This document shows positions 28,623 to 37,206 of a stretch of 64,000 bases of DNA, piece after piece (the stretch's first letter is position 1; each line of letters starts with the position of its first letter). This DNA is from JADJTT01 sp049306275 (GTDB lineage Bacteria > Bacteroidota > Bacteroidia > Chitinophagales > Saprospiraceae), in contig JBAQQB010000112.1 in assembly GCA_049306275.1 (NCBI GenBank), positions 29,344-93,343 of the forward strand, written 5' to 3'. Under the pieces are notes generated by a model that was not told where the DNA came from, did no database searches, and worked only from the letters and a program-made list of their open reading frames with translations. The position numbers and the translations under genes are program-made.

Positions 28623-29292
28623 GTATGCCTATATTTTTCAGGTTTTCGTGTAATTGAAGGCTCAAGTCCCCCGCGTCCAGCCCGCGGATGGCGGCGGCGC
28701 GCTCGTGGATGGCCTGTATGGGGTTCTGGTCGTCGTCGGTTTCGAGGAAAAAACGGCCTGCCGGCACGGCCCGCAGGGTACGCTCGGCCGTGCTGCCTTC
28801 GCGCAGGATGGCGGCTCCGAAGGAGAAAAAGGCTCCAGCCTCCAGCAGCCTGCCCATGGTTTCTTCATTTTTTTGAAAACCGTGAACCACTACCGCGACG
28901 GCAGGCCGCTCGGTCAGCAGCAGGCGCTCCAGCTCATCCCAGGCGCGCACGCAGTGAACAATCAGTGGCTTTTGGCGCGCTTCCGCCAGGCGGAGTTGGC
29001 GCTTGAACACCATTTCCTGAAAAGGCAGTGGGGGCCCCTGAAGCCGGTCCAGTCCAGCCTCGCCGATAGCTACCACCTCCGGTAGAAGGCTTCGCCTTTC
29101 CAGCCATTCCCAGTCTTCTTCCAGGTTTTCCGGACTCAAAAACCAAGGGTGCAGCCCCACCGACCGCGGACCTGCATGCTGTTCTTCCTCTCTTTTTTCC
29201 TGCTGGTGAAAACACCTGACAGCCCAAACCGCCGGATCGGCGGAGAAGAGGTGGGTGTGCAGGTCGGTAAATGGAGGAAGGGCTTTTTCCAT
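28615..29292 (-). CDS. tatD: TatD-family metal-dependent hydrolase
   Basis: 225 residues from the ATG at 29292 (an in-frame extension to 29622 lies inside the aldolase gene and has no family similarity). Metal-site motifs: DLHTHLFS (HxH), AIGEAGLD (Glu), LIVHCVRAWDE (His), AVVVHGF (His) and FLETDDDQNPI (Asp). It is a short member of the family (usually ~255-265 residues). TatD enzymes are metal-dependent DNases/deoxyribonucleases or uncharacterised phosphoesterases; the true substrate is uncertain. It lies 14 bp after the aldolase gene and overlaps tcdA by 8 nt, so it is co-transcribed. Confidence 0.85.
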   Translation of the reverse strand: MEKALPPFTDLHTHLFSADPAVWAVRCFHQQEKREEEQHAGPRSVGLHPWFLSPENLEEDWEWLERRSLLPEVVAIGEAGLDRLQGPPLPFQEMVFKRQLRLAEARQKPLIVHCVRAWDELERLLLTERPAVAVVVHGFQKNEETMGRLLEAGAFFSFGAAILREGSTAERTLRAVPAGRFFLETDDDQNPIQAIHERAAAIRGLDAGDLSLQLHENLKNIGIHG

Positions 29293-29306
29293 AGAGGCAA
29301 AAATAA

Positions 29307-29906
29307 CTATTCGGGCAAGGAATCCAATGCGTTCAGCGCCTCCCACAAATCGCTTCCGAAGGCGATGCAGCCTTCGTGGTGGCCTCCCATGACGAAAAAT
29401 TTCCAGGCGCGGTTTTGGGGCTGTGCCAGCAGTTCCATGATCGCGAAAGCCATTTCGGGCGTTCCGTAGGCGGCCGATGCGGGGGTGGTGGGCGCCTTGT
29501 CCAGCCACCGCTCCCAAAGCCCCAGGTTGTGGATATGGATGACGCCGTTGATCTCCGGACATTGCCGGTAGACCGCCGCGTGACTCATCGATTCGGAAGA
29601 GGCCATAACCGGTCCTGCGCAATGCAGCTGGTTGTTTGCGATATCCACCGATCCGACCATGGTGAAATGCCCCGGCGAAAGCGGTTCAATCCCGCCCGTC
29701 GCCGTACCGCTGATGACGAAACGGCCCTCCGCATCCCAGCGCTTGCTGATGTTTCCGTATCCGACCCCATCGGGATACATACCGATCAGCCCTCTTTTGT
29801 ACAGTTCCGACCTCACGGCGATGAGGTCTTCGAGAAAGGGGGCGGGTGGCGGTGGGGCTTTTTCCCACTCTGCCCGGAATTTGATATAGCCTTCTTCGTT
29901 GATCAT
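29307..29906 (-). CDS. Class II aldolase/adducin-family enzyme linked to mtnA
   Basis: 199 residues from the ATG at 29906, which overlaps the mtnA stop (ATGA) and has AAGGA 5 nt upstream; an ATG at 29921 would overlap mtnA more. The class II aldolase fold is marked by LYKRGLIGMYPDGVGYGNIS, GTATGGIEPLSPGHF, the metal-binding HIHN and a later FVMGGHHEG. After MtnA, two family members are known: MtnB, which dehydrates methylthioribulose-1-phosphate in the methionine salvage pathway, and the Ald2-type aldolase of the DHAP shunt, which splits the same sugar to dihydroxyacetone phosphate and an aldehyde. No mtnC, mtnW, mtnX or mtnD is adjacent. The choice between the two is open. Confidence 0.8.
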   Translation of the reverse strand: MINEEGYIKFRAEWEKAPPPPAPFLEDLIAVRSELYKRGLIGMYPDGVGYGNISKRWDAEGRFVISGTATGGIEPLSPGHFTMVGSVDIANNQLHCAGPVMASSESMSHAAVYRQCPEINGVIHIHNLGLWERWLDKAPTTPASAAYGTPEMAFAIMELLAQPQNRAWKFFVMGGHHEGCIAFGSDLWEALNALDSLPE

Positions 29907-31000
29907 CGTTCCTTTTTCCATTCCGGATACAGTCCGACAATACCCTCCTCGCTGGCCCGGCAGATACCCCGCTCGGTGATCAGGCCTGTGACGAGGCGGG
30001 CGGGTGTGACGTCGAAGCCGTAGTTGAGGGCGGGGCTTCCTTCGGGTGCGAGTTGCACCTCCACGATGGCCTTGCCGTTCCAGCCCTGGATGTTGAGCAC
30101 CTCATCCTCGCTCCGCTCCTCGATGGGGATATCGCGCCCGGTCTGCATGCCGGGATCGATTGAGCTGCCGGGCAAAGCCACATAGAAGGGGATCTGGTTG
30201 TCGAAAGCCGCCAGGGCTTTGAGGTAAGTCCCGATTTTGTTGGCCACATCACCGTTGCGGGTGGTGCGGTCGCTGCCCACCAGCACCAGATCGACCAGGC
30301 CTTGCTGCATGAGGTGTCCGCCGGCATTATCGGTGACAATGGCATGCGGGATGCCTTGCTGGCCGAGTTCGTAGGCGGTAAGCCGGGCGCCCTGGTTGCG
30401 GGGCCGGGTTTCGTCTACCCAGACATGTACTTCGATACCCGCCTCCTGAGCCAGGTAGATGGGCGCTGTGGCGGTGCCGTAGTCGATACAGGCCAGCCAG
30501 CCGGCGTTGCAATGGGTCAGGATATTGACAGGCGCTCCCTTCTTCCCCTCGCTGATCCGGCGGATGATCTCCAGGCCGTGTTGACCGATCTGCCGGCAAT
30601 GTCGCACGCTTTCTTCCGCCATTTCACCGGCGAGGGTTCTGGCGGTTTCGATGCGATTTTCAGGTGATACGGCGAGCAGAGCGGCCAGACATCTGCCAGT
30701 GGCGTAGAAAAGGTCTACGGCTGTGGGGCGGGTTTGCCGGAGCAAGCCAGCCGCTTTTTCCAAAAAGCCCGCTTCAGTTGAATGCAATGCGGCCAGGTAC
30801 ATGCCATACGCAGCCGTCACGCCGATCAGCGGCGCGCCCCTGACGTGCATATCCCTGATAGCGACGGCTGCGTCCTCCACCCTGCTGAGCCGCTCCACCA
30901 CCCACTGAAAAGGCAGCGCCCGCTGATCGATGATACAGACGATTGCAGGATCGTTGGGATCGGGCCATATGGTGCGATGTGGGTTTCCGTTGATGAGCAT
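29903..31000 (-). CDS. mtnA: S-methyl-5-thioribose-1-phosphate isomerase
   Basis: 365 residues from the ATG at 31000 (MLINGNPHRTIW); a longer frame reads into the repeat array and is rejected. eIF2B-like isomerase motifs: MHVRGAPLIGVTAAYG, the catalytic Cys in LTHCNAGWLA, VDETRPRNQGARLTAYEL, IVTDNAGGHLM and the catalytic Asp in VGSDRTTRNGDVANKIG. It opens methylthioribose-1-phosphate (or 5-deoxyribose-1-phosphate) to the ribulose form. First gene of the operon with the class II aldolase; its leader is occupied by four palindromic repeats whose first core ends 14 bp from the start codon. Confidence 0.93.
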   Translation of the reverse strand: MLINGNPHRTIWPDPNDPAIVCIIDQRALPFQWVVERLSRVEDAAVAIRDMHVRGAPLIGVTAAYGMYLAALHSTEAGFLEKAAGLLRQTRPTAVDLFYATGRCLAALLAVSPENRIETARTLAGEMAEESVRHCRQIGQHGLEIIRRISEGKKGAPVNILTHCNAGWLACIDYGTATAPIYLAQEAGIEVHVWVDETRPRNQGARLTAYELGQQGIPHAIVTDNAGGHLMQQGLVDLVLVGSDRTTRNGDVANKIGTYLKALAAFDNQIPFYVALPGSSIDPGMQTGRDIPIEERSEDEVLNIQGWNGKAIVEVQLAPEGSPALNYGFDVTPARLVTGLITERGICRASEEGIVGLYPEWKKER

Positions 31001-31013
31001 ATGCTGGATTTTG

Positions 31014-31173
31014 GAGGTGACACCTCGGATATCGCTGAATGTGAGGCAGATAGGAGGTGTCACCTCGGATATCGCTGAATGTGAGGCAGATAGGAGGTGT
31101 CACCTCCAAGAGTTCTGAAAATCAACCACTTAGGAGGTGACACCTCGATATATTACTGATTATCAAAAACTTA
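31014..31173. repeat. Four-unit 40-bp palindromic repeat array (locus 1)
   Basis: Four 13-bp cores, GAGGTGACACCTC or GAGGTGTCACCTC, start at 31014, 31054, 31094 and 31134: an exact 40-bp period. Each core is a palindrome around one central base. 31021-31060 and 31061-31100 are identical 40-mers. The 27-nt intervals share a loose consensus with CTGAnnATCA in the middle and ACTTAG at the end. After the fourth core one more interval runs up to the czcB stop at 31181. The array lies between czcB and mtnA, both on the minus strand. A sister array is at 49037. Confidence 0.95.
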
Positions 31174-31180
31174 TACCAAT

Positions 31181-32326
31181 CTACTCCTCCCCTGCTGCTG
31201 CCGCCCCCTTAAGGTAATAGGCGCCTTTCAGCACCAGCCTCTCCCGCTGGATCTCCGCAGGCAACTGGACTTCGATGAAGTCGCCATCGCGGCGGCCGGA
31301 TTGGACGGCCACGGGCTCAAAGGTATCGCCTTTTTGAACATAAACCACATCAACGCCGTTCTCCGCTACCAATGCGCTTTGGGGGAGGGCCCATGCCGAA
31401 TCGGCGCGGATCGTGATCCAGGCTTGCACATAAGTGCCGGGGAAAAGATTGGCAGGATCCTCTTCGAAATGGCCGTGCACCCTGACCGTTTTGGTTGCCT
31501 GATCGACTTCGCGGCCTACCAGGTGTACCTCCGCAAGGTAGCGGGCTTCCACGCCGGGCACGCTGCATTCGATGACCTGGCCTTTTCGCACGGAGGCAGC
31601 GTCTTTGGCAAAAACCTGCAATTCGAGGTGCACGTGGGCAGGGTCGACCATTTCATATAAAGGATCGCCAGGCGATACAAGGTCGCCCAGATTGGTGTGG
31701 ATGCGGGTGATGTAGCCGCCAACCGGCGCCCTTAGGGCCAGCGATTGCTGGATCACACCTTCTTTTTCAAGCGCCTCCACCGGCAACCCGATCATGACGA
31801 GCTCGGCGCGGAGACCATCGAAGCGGGCCAGCTCGATCTGGTAATCCGATACGGCTTTGGACTTTTCCTTTTGAGCGACGGCGTCTTCGGCCGCGAGAGA
31901 CTCCTTGCGGAGCTTTTCCTGCTCCAGCCAGCCGAGGCGGCCCCTCGACTCCAGGAACTCCCGCTGCAGCCGGATGAGATCGGGGTGGGCAAGCACCGCC
32001 AGCACCGTCCCTTTTTTCACGAAATCCCCTTCCAGATAATTGACCTCTCGGATGAAACCCTGCACGGGGGAATGAACCGATGCCCTGTTCTGGGGCGGCA
32101 CATCGATCTGCCCCGTGCATTCGAGGATAGTGCGCATCCACCTTTTCTCCGCCACCCCTGTTTCCACGCCTGCCAACTCCATCTGCTCCTGACTCAGGGA
32201 AATACCGGACGCAGCCAGGGGCGCGTCCTCCTCTGCCTGCTCTTGGCTGCTGCCGCAGGAAGAAAGCGATCCGGCCAGGGTGATAGCGGCGAAAACCAGC
32301 AAAAAACTATATTTTTTGAATTGCAT
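31181..32326 (-). CDS. czcB: RND efflux periplasmic adaptor (CzcB/CusB type), lipoprotein
   Basis: 381 residues. The N-terminus ends in a lipobox (SLSSCGSS, Cys at ~24), so it is a lipid-anchored adaptor. Order: beta-barrel/lipoyl half (CTGQIDVPPQNRASVHSP, VQGFIREVNYLEGDFVKKG), a helical hairpin with heptads (LQREFLESRGRLGWLEQEK), second lipoyl half (APVGGYITRIHTNLGDLVSPG), barrel (GRKVDQATKTV-like, REVDQATKTVRVHGHF) and the membrane-proximal end closing in KGAYYLKG, typical of CzcB. It links the inner-membrane pump to the outer-membrane channel, which here are one chain encoded 10 bp upstream. Substrate likely divalent metal, by the pump's signature. Confidence 0.9.
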   Translation of the reverse strand: MQFKKYSFLLVFAAITLAGSLSSCGSSQEQAEEDAPLAASGISLSQEQMELAGVETGVAEKRWMRTILECTGQIDVPPQNRASVHSPVQGFIREVNYLEGDFVKKGTVLAVLAHPDLIRLQREFLESRGRLGWLEQEKLRKESLAAEDAVAQKEKSKAVSDYQIELARFDGLRAELVMIGLPVEALEKEGVIQQSLALRAPVGGYITRIHTNLGDLVSPGDPLYEMVDPAHVHLELQVFAKDAASVRKGQVIECSVPGVEARYLAEVHLVGREVDQATKTVRVHGHFEEDPANLFPGTYVQAWITIRADSAWALPQSALVAENGVDVVYVQKGDTFEPVAVQSGRRDGDFIEVQLPAEIQRERLVLKGAYYLKGAAAAGEE

Positions 32327-32336
32327 GACAATCTGA

Positions 32337-35300
32337 TTATTGGTTTACAGGAAGAAAAAATTGAAGATCAAGCACCGCCTGGTCGAAAGCGAAAACCAGT
32401 TCCAGCCAGGCCAGCTCGTTGGAAAGAGCCAGTTGGAGAAGCTGGGTATACTGTAAAAAACTGATCTCACCGGCCTGCCACTGCACACGGCCCAGCTCGC
32501 GGATGGATGCAGCCTGGCCGCGCAAGCCTGCGCCGGTTTCTCTCAGCTCCCTATCCAAAAAGGCAGCTCTTTCCCTGGCAGCGTTGAACTGCGAGGCCCA
32601 CTGCATTTGCATGAGCGAGGCATTGTTTTCGGCGACCTGCCCTTCCAGTTCCATGCGCTCGACACGGGCTTTCTGGCTTTTTCGCCAAACCGGGTATTCC
32701 ACCCCTACCGTTACTCCCTGCAAAGGATAATCGGGCCGGATGCTCTGGTTGAAATAGCCGAACGACAAGGCCGGATTGCCTCTGGCGCGTTCCAATTCAA
32801 CGGCTTTCCGAGCCACTTCCATTTCCAATTGGGAGAGGGAGAGAAGGTTGGGATCGAGCAATTGCGCTGCGGGCAGGGCCAGCAAGGGCAGGGAATCTCC
32901 CGGGGGCGCGGCAGGATCGGCTGTTTGGGTCCATTGTTGCAGAAGGGACCAGGCCCCGACTACCCCTGCCCATTCCGCCGCAGCCGCCTGGCGCGCACGG
33001 GCCAGCTCACTCTCTGCGATGGTGCGCGACAGCCCTTCGGTTTCGCCTTGCTGCCATTGCAGGCTTATCTTTTCAGAAAGGGCGGCATAGAAATTTTCCT
33101 GCCTCCGCATCAGTTCATGGCGCTGGAACCGGTAGGCCCAGTCCAGCCAGGCCATCCCCGCGGCATGCAGCACCTGCCTGCCGGTCAGCCCTTTCTCCTG
33201 CACCGCCAGCCGCTGCCTGGCCTCCGACCAGTCGCTCCTGGCTCCGTTCAGGCCCAGGGGACTGAGTGGTTGCATAATTGAAAGGTTAAAATCGGCATTC
33301 AGGGTGTTGATCTGGCCCAGGGTGAGATTGCCCTGGAAAGGGGGCAACTCCTTTGCGGAACGTAGCTCTTGTCCAGCTACCGCCACTTTCAGATCGGCCT
33401 GTTTCATCAAGGGGTGATTGGCCAGCGCCCGTTCGCGGGCCTGATCCAGCGGCAACACGGGCGCCTGCGCCTGCACAAGGCCTGCGCTCAGCGCAAAGGC
33501 GATGAGGGGGGCGGCAGCAGTGGCCCGGAGCCTGAACTTCCTGCGATTGACGAGGTAGTACAGCAGCGGCAAGACCATCAGGGTCAGCAAGGTAGCGGAG
33601 ATCAGCCCTCCAATGACCACCGTGGCCAGTGGTTTCTGTACCTCGGCGCCGTTGGTGGAGGAAAGCGCCATCGGCAAAAAGCCAAGGGCAGCTACGGTAG
33701 CGGTCATGATGACCGGGCGCATGCGCACACAACCACCTTCCACCACCACTTGAAGGATATCCGTCATCCCTTCCTCCTCCAGGCGTTTGAAATAGCTGAT
33801 CAGCACGATACCATTGAGAACCGCAACGCCAAACAGGGCGATGAACCCGACACCCGCCGAAATACTGAAAGGCATGCCACGAAGCCACAGGGCAAAAATG
33901 CCTCCCACCGCCGAAAGCGGTACAGCAGAAAAGATCAGGCCTGCATCCTTCAGGCTACCGAAAGTAAAATAGAGCAGCAGAAAGATCAGCAACAAAGCCG
34001 CCGGCACGGCGATAGCCAGCCTCCGCTCGGCCGCCTGCAGGTTTTCGAATTGCCCGCCATACTGGATCGTGTAACCGGGAGGGAGCTTCAATCCCGTCGT
34101 CAGGGTCTGCTCTACTTCCTCCACCAGCCCCGCCAGGTCGCGGTTGCGCACGTTGATACCCACGTTGATGCGCCGGCGGGCGTTTTCCCTCGATATCTGC
34201 ATGGGTCCCTCTACAAAATCGACCGAAGCCACCTCGCTGAGGGGCAGCCGCTTGCCGTCTGACAGGTACACGTATAACTGATCCAGGTTGAGCGACCCCC
34301 GGAACTGCTCGTCCAGCCTGACAACCAGGTCGAACTGCCGCTCGCGTTCGAATACCACTCCCGCGGTTTCACCAGCGTAAGCCGTGCGCACCAGGGTGTT
34401 CAGCTCCTCGATGGAGAGGCCGTATTCTGCGATCTTCTGGCGGTTAAATCGCACCACCAGCTGCGGCAAACCCTCTGTCTGCTCCACCTTCACATCGGCA
34501 GCTCCCTCGATACCTGCGATCATCCCGGCAGCTTCGTCGGCCAGGCGCTTGAGCTCTTCGGTATCTTCTCCGAATATTTTCACGGCGATATCCGCCTTCG
34601 AACCCGTCATCAACTCGTTGAACCTAAGCTGAATGGGCTGGGTAAATTCAAACGAGGCGCCGGCTACTACCTCCAAGGCCACTTTCATTTTTTCCACCAG
34701 TTCTTCCCGGCTGGAAGCGGATGTCCATTCATCTTTTTCTTTCAACACGATCATAATATCGGCATCCTCTACTGCCATGGGGTCGGTAGGTACTTCGGCG
34801 GTGCCGATCTTCGATACGACATGGCGAACCTCCGGAAATTGCCCCAGCAGTATTTGCTCGGCTTTGGTAGTGGTGGCCACGCTCTCCTGCAGCGAGCTGC
34901 CCGGCTGAATCGACATCTGCATGGCCAGGTCGCCCTCCTCCAGGGTAGGGATAAATTCAGAACCAAGGCTGCGGAAGACCAGGAATGAGCCCAATAGCAG
35001 CGCGCCCGCAAGGGACAGCACCAAGGCGGGCCTTTTAACCACCCAGGTGACGGAGGGCTTGTACTGCCGCCGCATCCAGCCCACCAGCCTGTCGGCAAAT
35101 GAATGGTGGGATCGAATGTTTTTGGGCAATATCCAGGCCGCCATCATCGGCACGTAGGTCAGGGAAAGTAATAAAGCGCCGAGCACGGCAAAACTGAACG
35201 TGTAAGCCATAGGCCTGAACATCTTCCCCTCCACCCCCGTCAGGGTCATGATCGGGATGAAGACGACCAGGATGATGAAAACCCCGAAAATGGCCGTACG

Positions 35301-36641
35301 GAACAAGCGGGAGGCCGAATCGGTGATCACCGAGTCCATCTCCGCCTGTGTGAGTTTTTTACCGACATAATAGGTGAACAGGGTATGCATGACTCCTTCC
35401 ACCACGATCACCGCCCCGTCGACCACGATACCGAAGTCGATGGCGCCGAGCGACATCAGGTTGGCCGACACCCCGAAGTAGTTCATCAGAATGATGGCGA
35501 ACAGCATGGATAGCGGAATAACCGAGGCCACGATAAAGCCGGCCCGCCAGTCGCCGAGCAAAAGTATCAGTACAAATACGACGATCAGGCCGCCTTCCAG
35601 CAGGTTTTTCGAAACCGTATGGGTGGTCTTTTCGACCAGCACTGAGCGGTCGAGATAGGGATACAGATCGAGCCCTTCGGGCAGCGACTTGCGGACCTCC
35701 TCGATTCGTTCGTGCACATTGGCGATCGCATCGGAGGAGTTGGCCCCTTTGAACATGAGGGTGATACCGCCCACCGCTTCCCCTTTCCCGTCCATGGTCA
35801 TGGCGCCCAGGCGCTTGGGGCTGCCCAATTTGACCTCGCCGACGTCCTTGATATGCACCGGGATGTTGTTGCGGTTGGAGATGACGATATTTTCAATGTC
35901 GGCGATATCCTTGACCAGACCTTCGGTGCGGATGTAGTATGCGCGGGCCTCTTTTTCGATATAGCTGCCCCCGCTGTTCTGGTTGTTGCGGGAAAGTGCC
36001 GCGAACACATCCGTGATCGACACCCCGGTGCTTTGCAGGTTGAGGGGGTTGAGGGCTACCTCGTATTGCTTGAGGAAGCCACCGAAACTGCTCACCTCGA
36101 TGATGCCCTTGGTGCCCGCCATCTGCCGCTTGATGATCCAGTCCTGGATCGTTCGCAACTCCATGGGGTCGTAGCGGTTTTCATAGCCGGGTTTGACTTG
36201 CAGCACGTATTGATAGATCTCCCCCAGGCCGGTGGTGATCGGCATGAGTTCAGGGGTTCCCAGGCCGGGCGGGATCATACCTTCGGCCAGGCTGATCTGT
36301 TCCTTGACGAGTTGCCGGGCTTCCAGCACGGGCACTTTTTCTTCGAAAACGACCGTGACGACTGACAGGCCGTAGCGGGAGATGGAGCGGATCTCTACGA
36401 TACCCGGCAAGTTGGCCAGCGTGGCTTCCACCGGGAAGGTGATCAATTGTTCGACCTCCTGGGCGGCCAGGGTGGGCGATGTAGTCACCACCTGGACCTG
36501 GTTGTTGGTGATATCAGGCACCGCGTCGATGGGCAGGTTTTGCAGGGAGATGATTCCCGCTATGGCCAGGCCGGCCACGCCCAGTGCGACGAGCCATTTA
36601 TTCCGCACTGAAAAGTGAAGTATACTTCCAATAATATCCAT
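32337..36641 (-). CDS. czcA: Heavy-metal RND pump fused to a TolC-like outer-membrane channel (CzcA-CzcC)
   Basis: 1,434 residues; a normal CzcA has ~1,040-1,060. Residues 1 to ~1,035 are a complete HME-RND pump: first helix NKWLVALGVAGLAIAGIISL, TMH4 with Asp, Asp and Glu spaced 6 and 7 residues apart in DFGIVVDGAVIVVEG, and LVNRRKFRLR at the end of the last helix. The Asp-Asp-Glu spacing matches CzcA/CnrA (Zn, Co, Cd, Ni) rather than CusA (Cu, Ag). A hydrophobic, signal-like stretch (APLIAFALSAGLVQAQ) then leads into ~380 residues of TolC-like helices (LDQARERALANHPLMKQADL, REKGL-type coiled coils, YTQLLQLALSNELAWLELV). The fusion occurs in other Bacteroidota. Topology of the joint is unresolved. 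Upstream lies a His-rich small protein gene. Confidence 0.9.
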   Translation of the reverse strand: MDIIGSILHFSVRNKWLVALGVAGLAIAGIISLQNLPIDAVPDITNNQVQVVTTSPTLAAQEVEQLITFPVEATLANLPGIVEIRSISRYGLSVVTVVFEEKVPVLEARQLVKEQISLAEGMIPPGLGTPELMPITTGLGEIYQYVLQVKPGYENRYDPMELRTIQDWIIKRQMAGTKGIIEVSSFGGFLKQYEVALNPLNLQSTGVSITDVFAALSRNNQNSGGSYIEKEARAYYIRTEGLVKDIADIENIVISNRNNIPVHIKDVGEVKLGSPKRLGAMTMDGKGEAVGGITLMFKGANSSDAIANVHERIEEVRKSLPEGLDLYPYLDRSVLVEKTTHTVSKNLLEGGLIVVFVLILLLGDWRAGFIVASVIPLSMLFAIILMNYFGVSANLMSLGAIDFGIVVDGAVIVVEGVMHTLFTYYVGKKLTQAEMDSVITDSASRLFRTAIFGVFIILVVFIPIMTLTGVEGKMFRPMAYTFSFAVLGALLLSLTYVPMMAAWILPKNIRSHHSFADRLVGWMRRQYKPSVTWVVKRPALVLSLAGALLLGSFLVFRSLGSEFIPTLEEGDLAMQMSIQPGSSLQESVATTTKAEQILLGQFPEVRHVVSKIGTAEVPTDPMAVEDADIMIVLKEKDEWTSASSREELVEKMKVALEVVAGASFEFTQPIQLRFNELMTGSKADIAVKIFGEDTEELKRLADEAAGMIAGIEGAADVKVEQTEGLPQLVVRFNRQKIAEYGLSIEELNTLVRTAYAGETAGVVFERERQFDLVVRLDEQFRGSLNLDQLYVYLSDGKRLPLSEVASVDFVEGPMQISRENARRRINVGINVRNRDLAGLVEEVEQTLTTGLKLPPGYTIQYGGQFENLQAAERRLAIAVPAALLLIFLLLYFTFGSLKDAGLIFSAVPLSAVGGIFALWLRGMPFSISAGVGFIALFGVAVLNGIVLISYFKRLEEEGMTDILQVVVEGGCVRMRPVIMTATVAALGFLPMALSSTNGAEVQKPLATVVIGGLISATLLTLMVLPLLYYLVNRRKFRLRATAAAPLIAFALSAGLVQAQAPVLPLDQARERALANHPLMKQADLKVAVAGQELRSAKELPPFQGNLTLGQINTLNADFNLSIMQPLSPLGLNGARSDWSEARQRLAVQEKGLTGRQVLHAAGMAWLDWAYRFQRHELMRRQENFYAALSEKISLQWQQGETEGLSRTIAESELARARQAAAAEWAGVVGAWSLLQQWTQTADPAAPPGDSLPLLALPAAQLLDPNLLSLSQLEMEVARKAVELERARGNPALSFGYFNQSIRPDYPLQGVTVGVEYPVWRKSQKARVERMELEGQVAENNASLMQMQWASQFNAARERAAFLDRELRETGAGLRGQAASIRELGRVQWQAGEISFLQYTQLLQLALSNELAWLELVFAFDQAVLDLQFFLPVNQ

Positions 36642-36712
36642 TATGAACTGGGTTTTCTACCTGCCCTTACAGGAGGTTGAAATGAAAGAAAAAAGGAGAA
36701 AGAAGGAAAGGA

Positions 36713-37099
36713 TCAGGCGGCGAGCGGCGGCCGGAACACGGCGTTGCGGGCGCCTTCAGACAATGGATAGTCGGAGAGATCGGCCAGGCGGATCAGGTTG
36801 CTGGCGGGAGAAGAAGGCAAGGAAACTGCGAAGCGGGTGCTGATCCACTGGAATTCGTGGAGGGTTTTGAGCGGAAGGTCGTGGTGACCTGCGCCATCGT
36901 CGTGGGAATGGCCGGAAGCAGCGCCCAGGTAATGCAGGGCAAAGAAAGCCGGAAAGGACAGCGCCTGTTCCGATTCGGCTTTATGCAAGCGGTAGTGCTC
37001 AACGAGGGATGGCAGCATCGCCAGCTGGGAAAAATCGCCCAGGGGGAAGAGGCTTCCCAGCGACCAATAGACAAGCAATATGTAGGCGATCGGGCGCAA
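36713..37099 (-). CDS. Small His-rich protein at the head of the metal-efflux operon
   Basis: 129 residues from a TTG at 37099; a GTG at 37210 (166 residues) is the only longer start, but it would read through a terminator hairpin and a -7 box, so I prefer the shorter form. Not a named family that I can prove, though similar small proteins precede CusA/CzcA genes in Bacteroidota. Visible: a hydrophobic N-terminus (PIAYILLVYWSLGSLFPL), a middle FSQLAMLPSLVEHYRLHK, a His/Asp cluster GHSHDDGAGHHDLPLKT that can bind divalent metal, and a C-terminal SPASNLIRLADL. It ends 71 bp before czcA on the same strand. A periplasmic metal-binding or sensing role is inference. Confidence 0.65.
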   Translation of the reverse strand: MRPIAYILLVYWSLGSLFPLGDFSQLAMLPSLVEHYRLHKAESEQALSFPAFFALHYLGAASGHSHDDGAGHHDLPLKTLHEFQWISTRFAVSLPSSPASNLIRLADLSDYPLSEGARNAVFRPPLAA

Positions 37100-37127
37100 T
37101 ACGGTGCAATTTTTGGAAAAACGCTGG

Positions 37128-37135
37128 CAAAGGTA
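37128..37135 (-). promoter_or_regulatory. Candidate -7 box (TACCTTTG) of the metal-efflux operon
   Basis: TACCTTTG on the minus strand matches TAnnTTTG and is followed within 30 bp by the TTG start of the His-rich gene. It comes right after the terminator of the TonB-like gene, so the efflux operon would begin here. Confidence 0.45.
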
Positions 37136-37152
37136 AAAAAGTTGGAAAGAAA

Positions 37153-37184
37153 GCGCCCAGGAAAACGACAGTAATCCTGGGCGC
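37153..37184 (-). terminator. Intrinsic terminator of the TonB-like gene
   Basis: GCGCCCAGGA and TCCTGGGCGC form a perfect 10-bp stem with a 12-nt loop. On the minus strand the stem is followed by TTTCTTTCC and then a run of six T, and it lies 22 bp past the TonB-like stop. Confidence 0.75.
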
Positions 37185-37206
37185 CGTGTAAAGGGAGTGT
37201 TGCTAA

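Noticed and set aside
28615..29622. 335-residue TatD
   Set aside because: The first 110 codons lie within the aldolase gene on the same strand and have no TatD similarity; the DLHTHLF motif follows the ATG at 29292 directly.
29903..31063. Longer mtnA start in the repeat array
   Set aside because: The extra N-terminal residues are translated palindromic repeat, and homologues begin near the ATG at 31000.
31014..31173. CRISPR array
   Set aside because: Regular spacing is CRISPR-like, but the repeat is only 13 bp, the 27-nt intervals resemble each other, two are identical, and no cas gene is in the window.
32337..36641. CusA-type copper/silver pump
   Set aside because: TMH4 has the DFG-x3-DG-x5-E arrangement of CzcA/CnrA divalent-metal pumps and not the CusA form.
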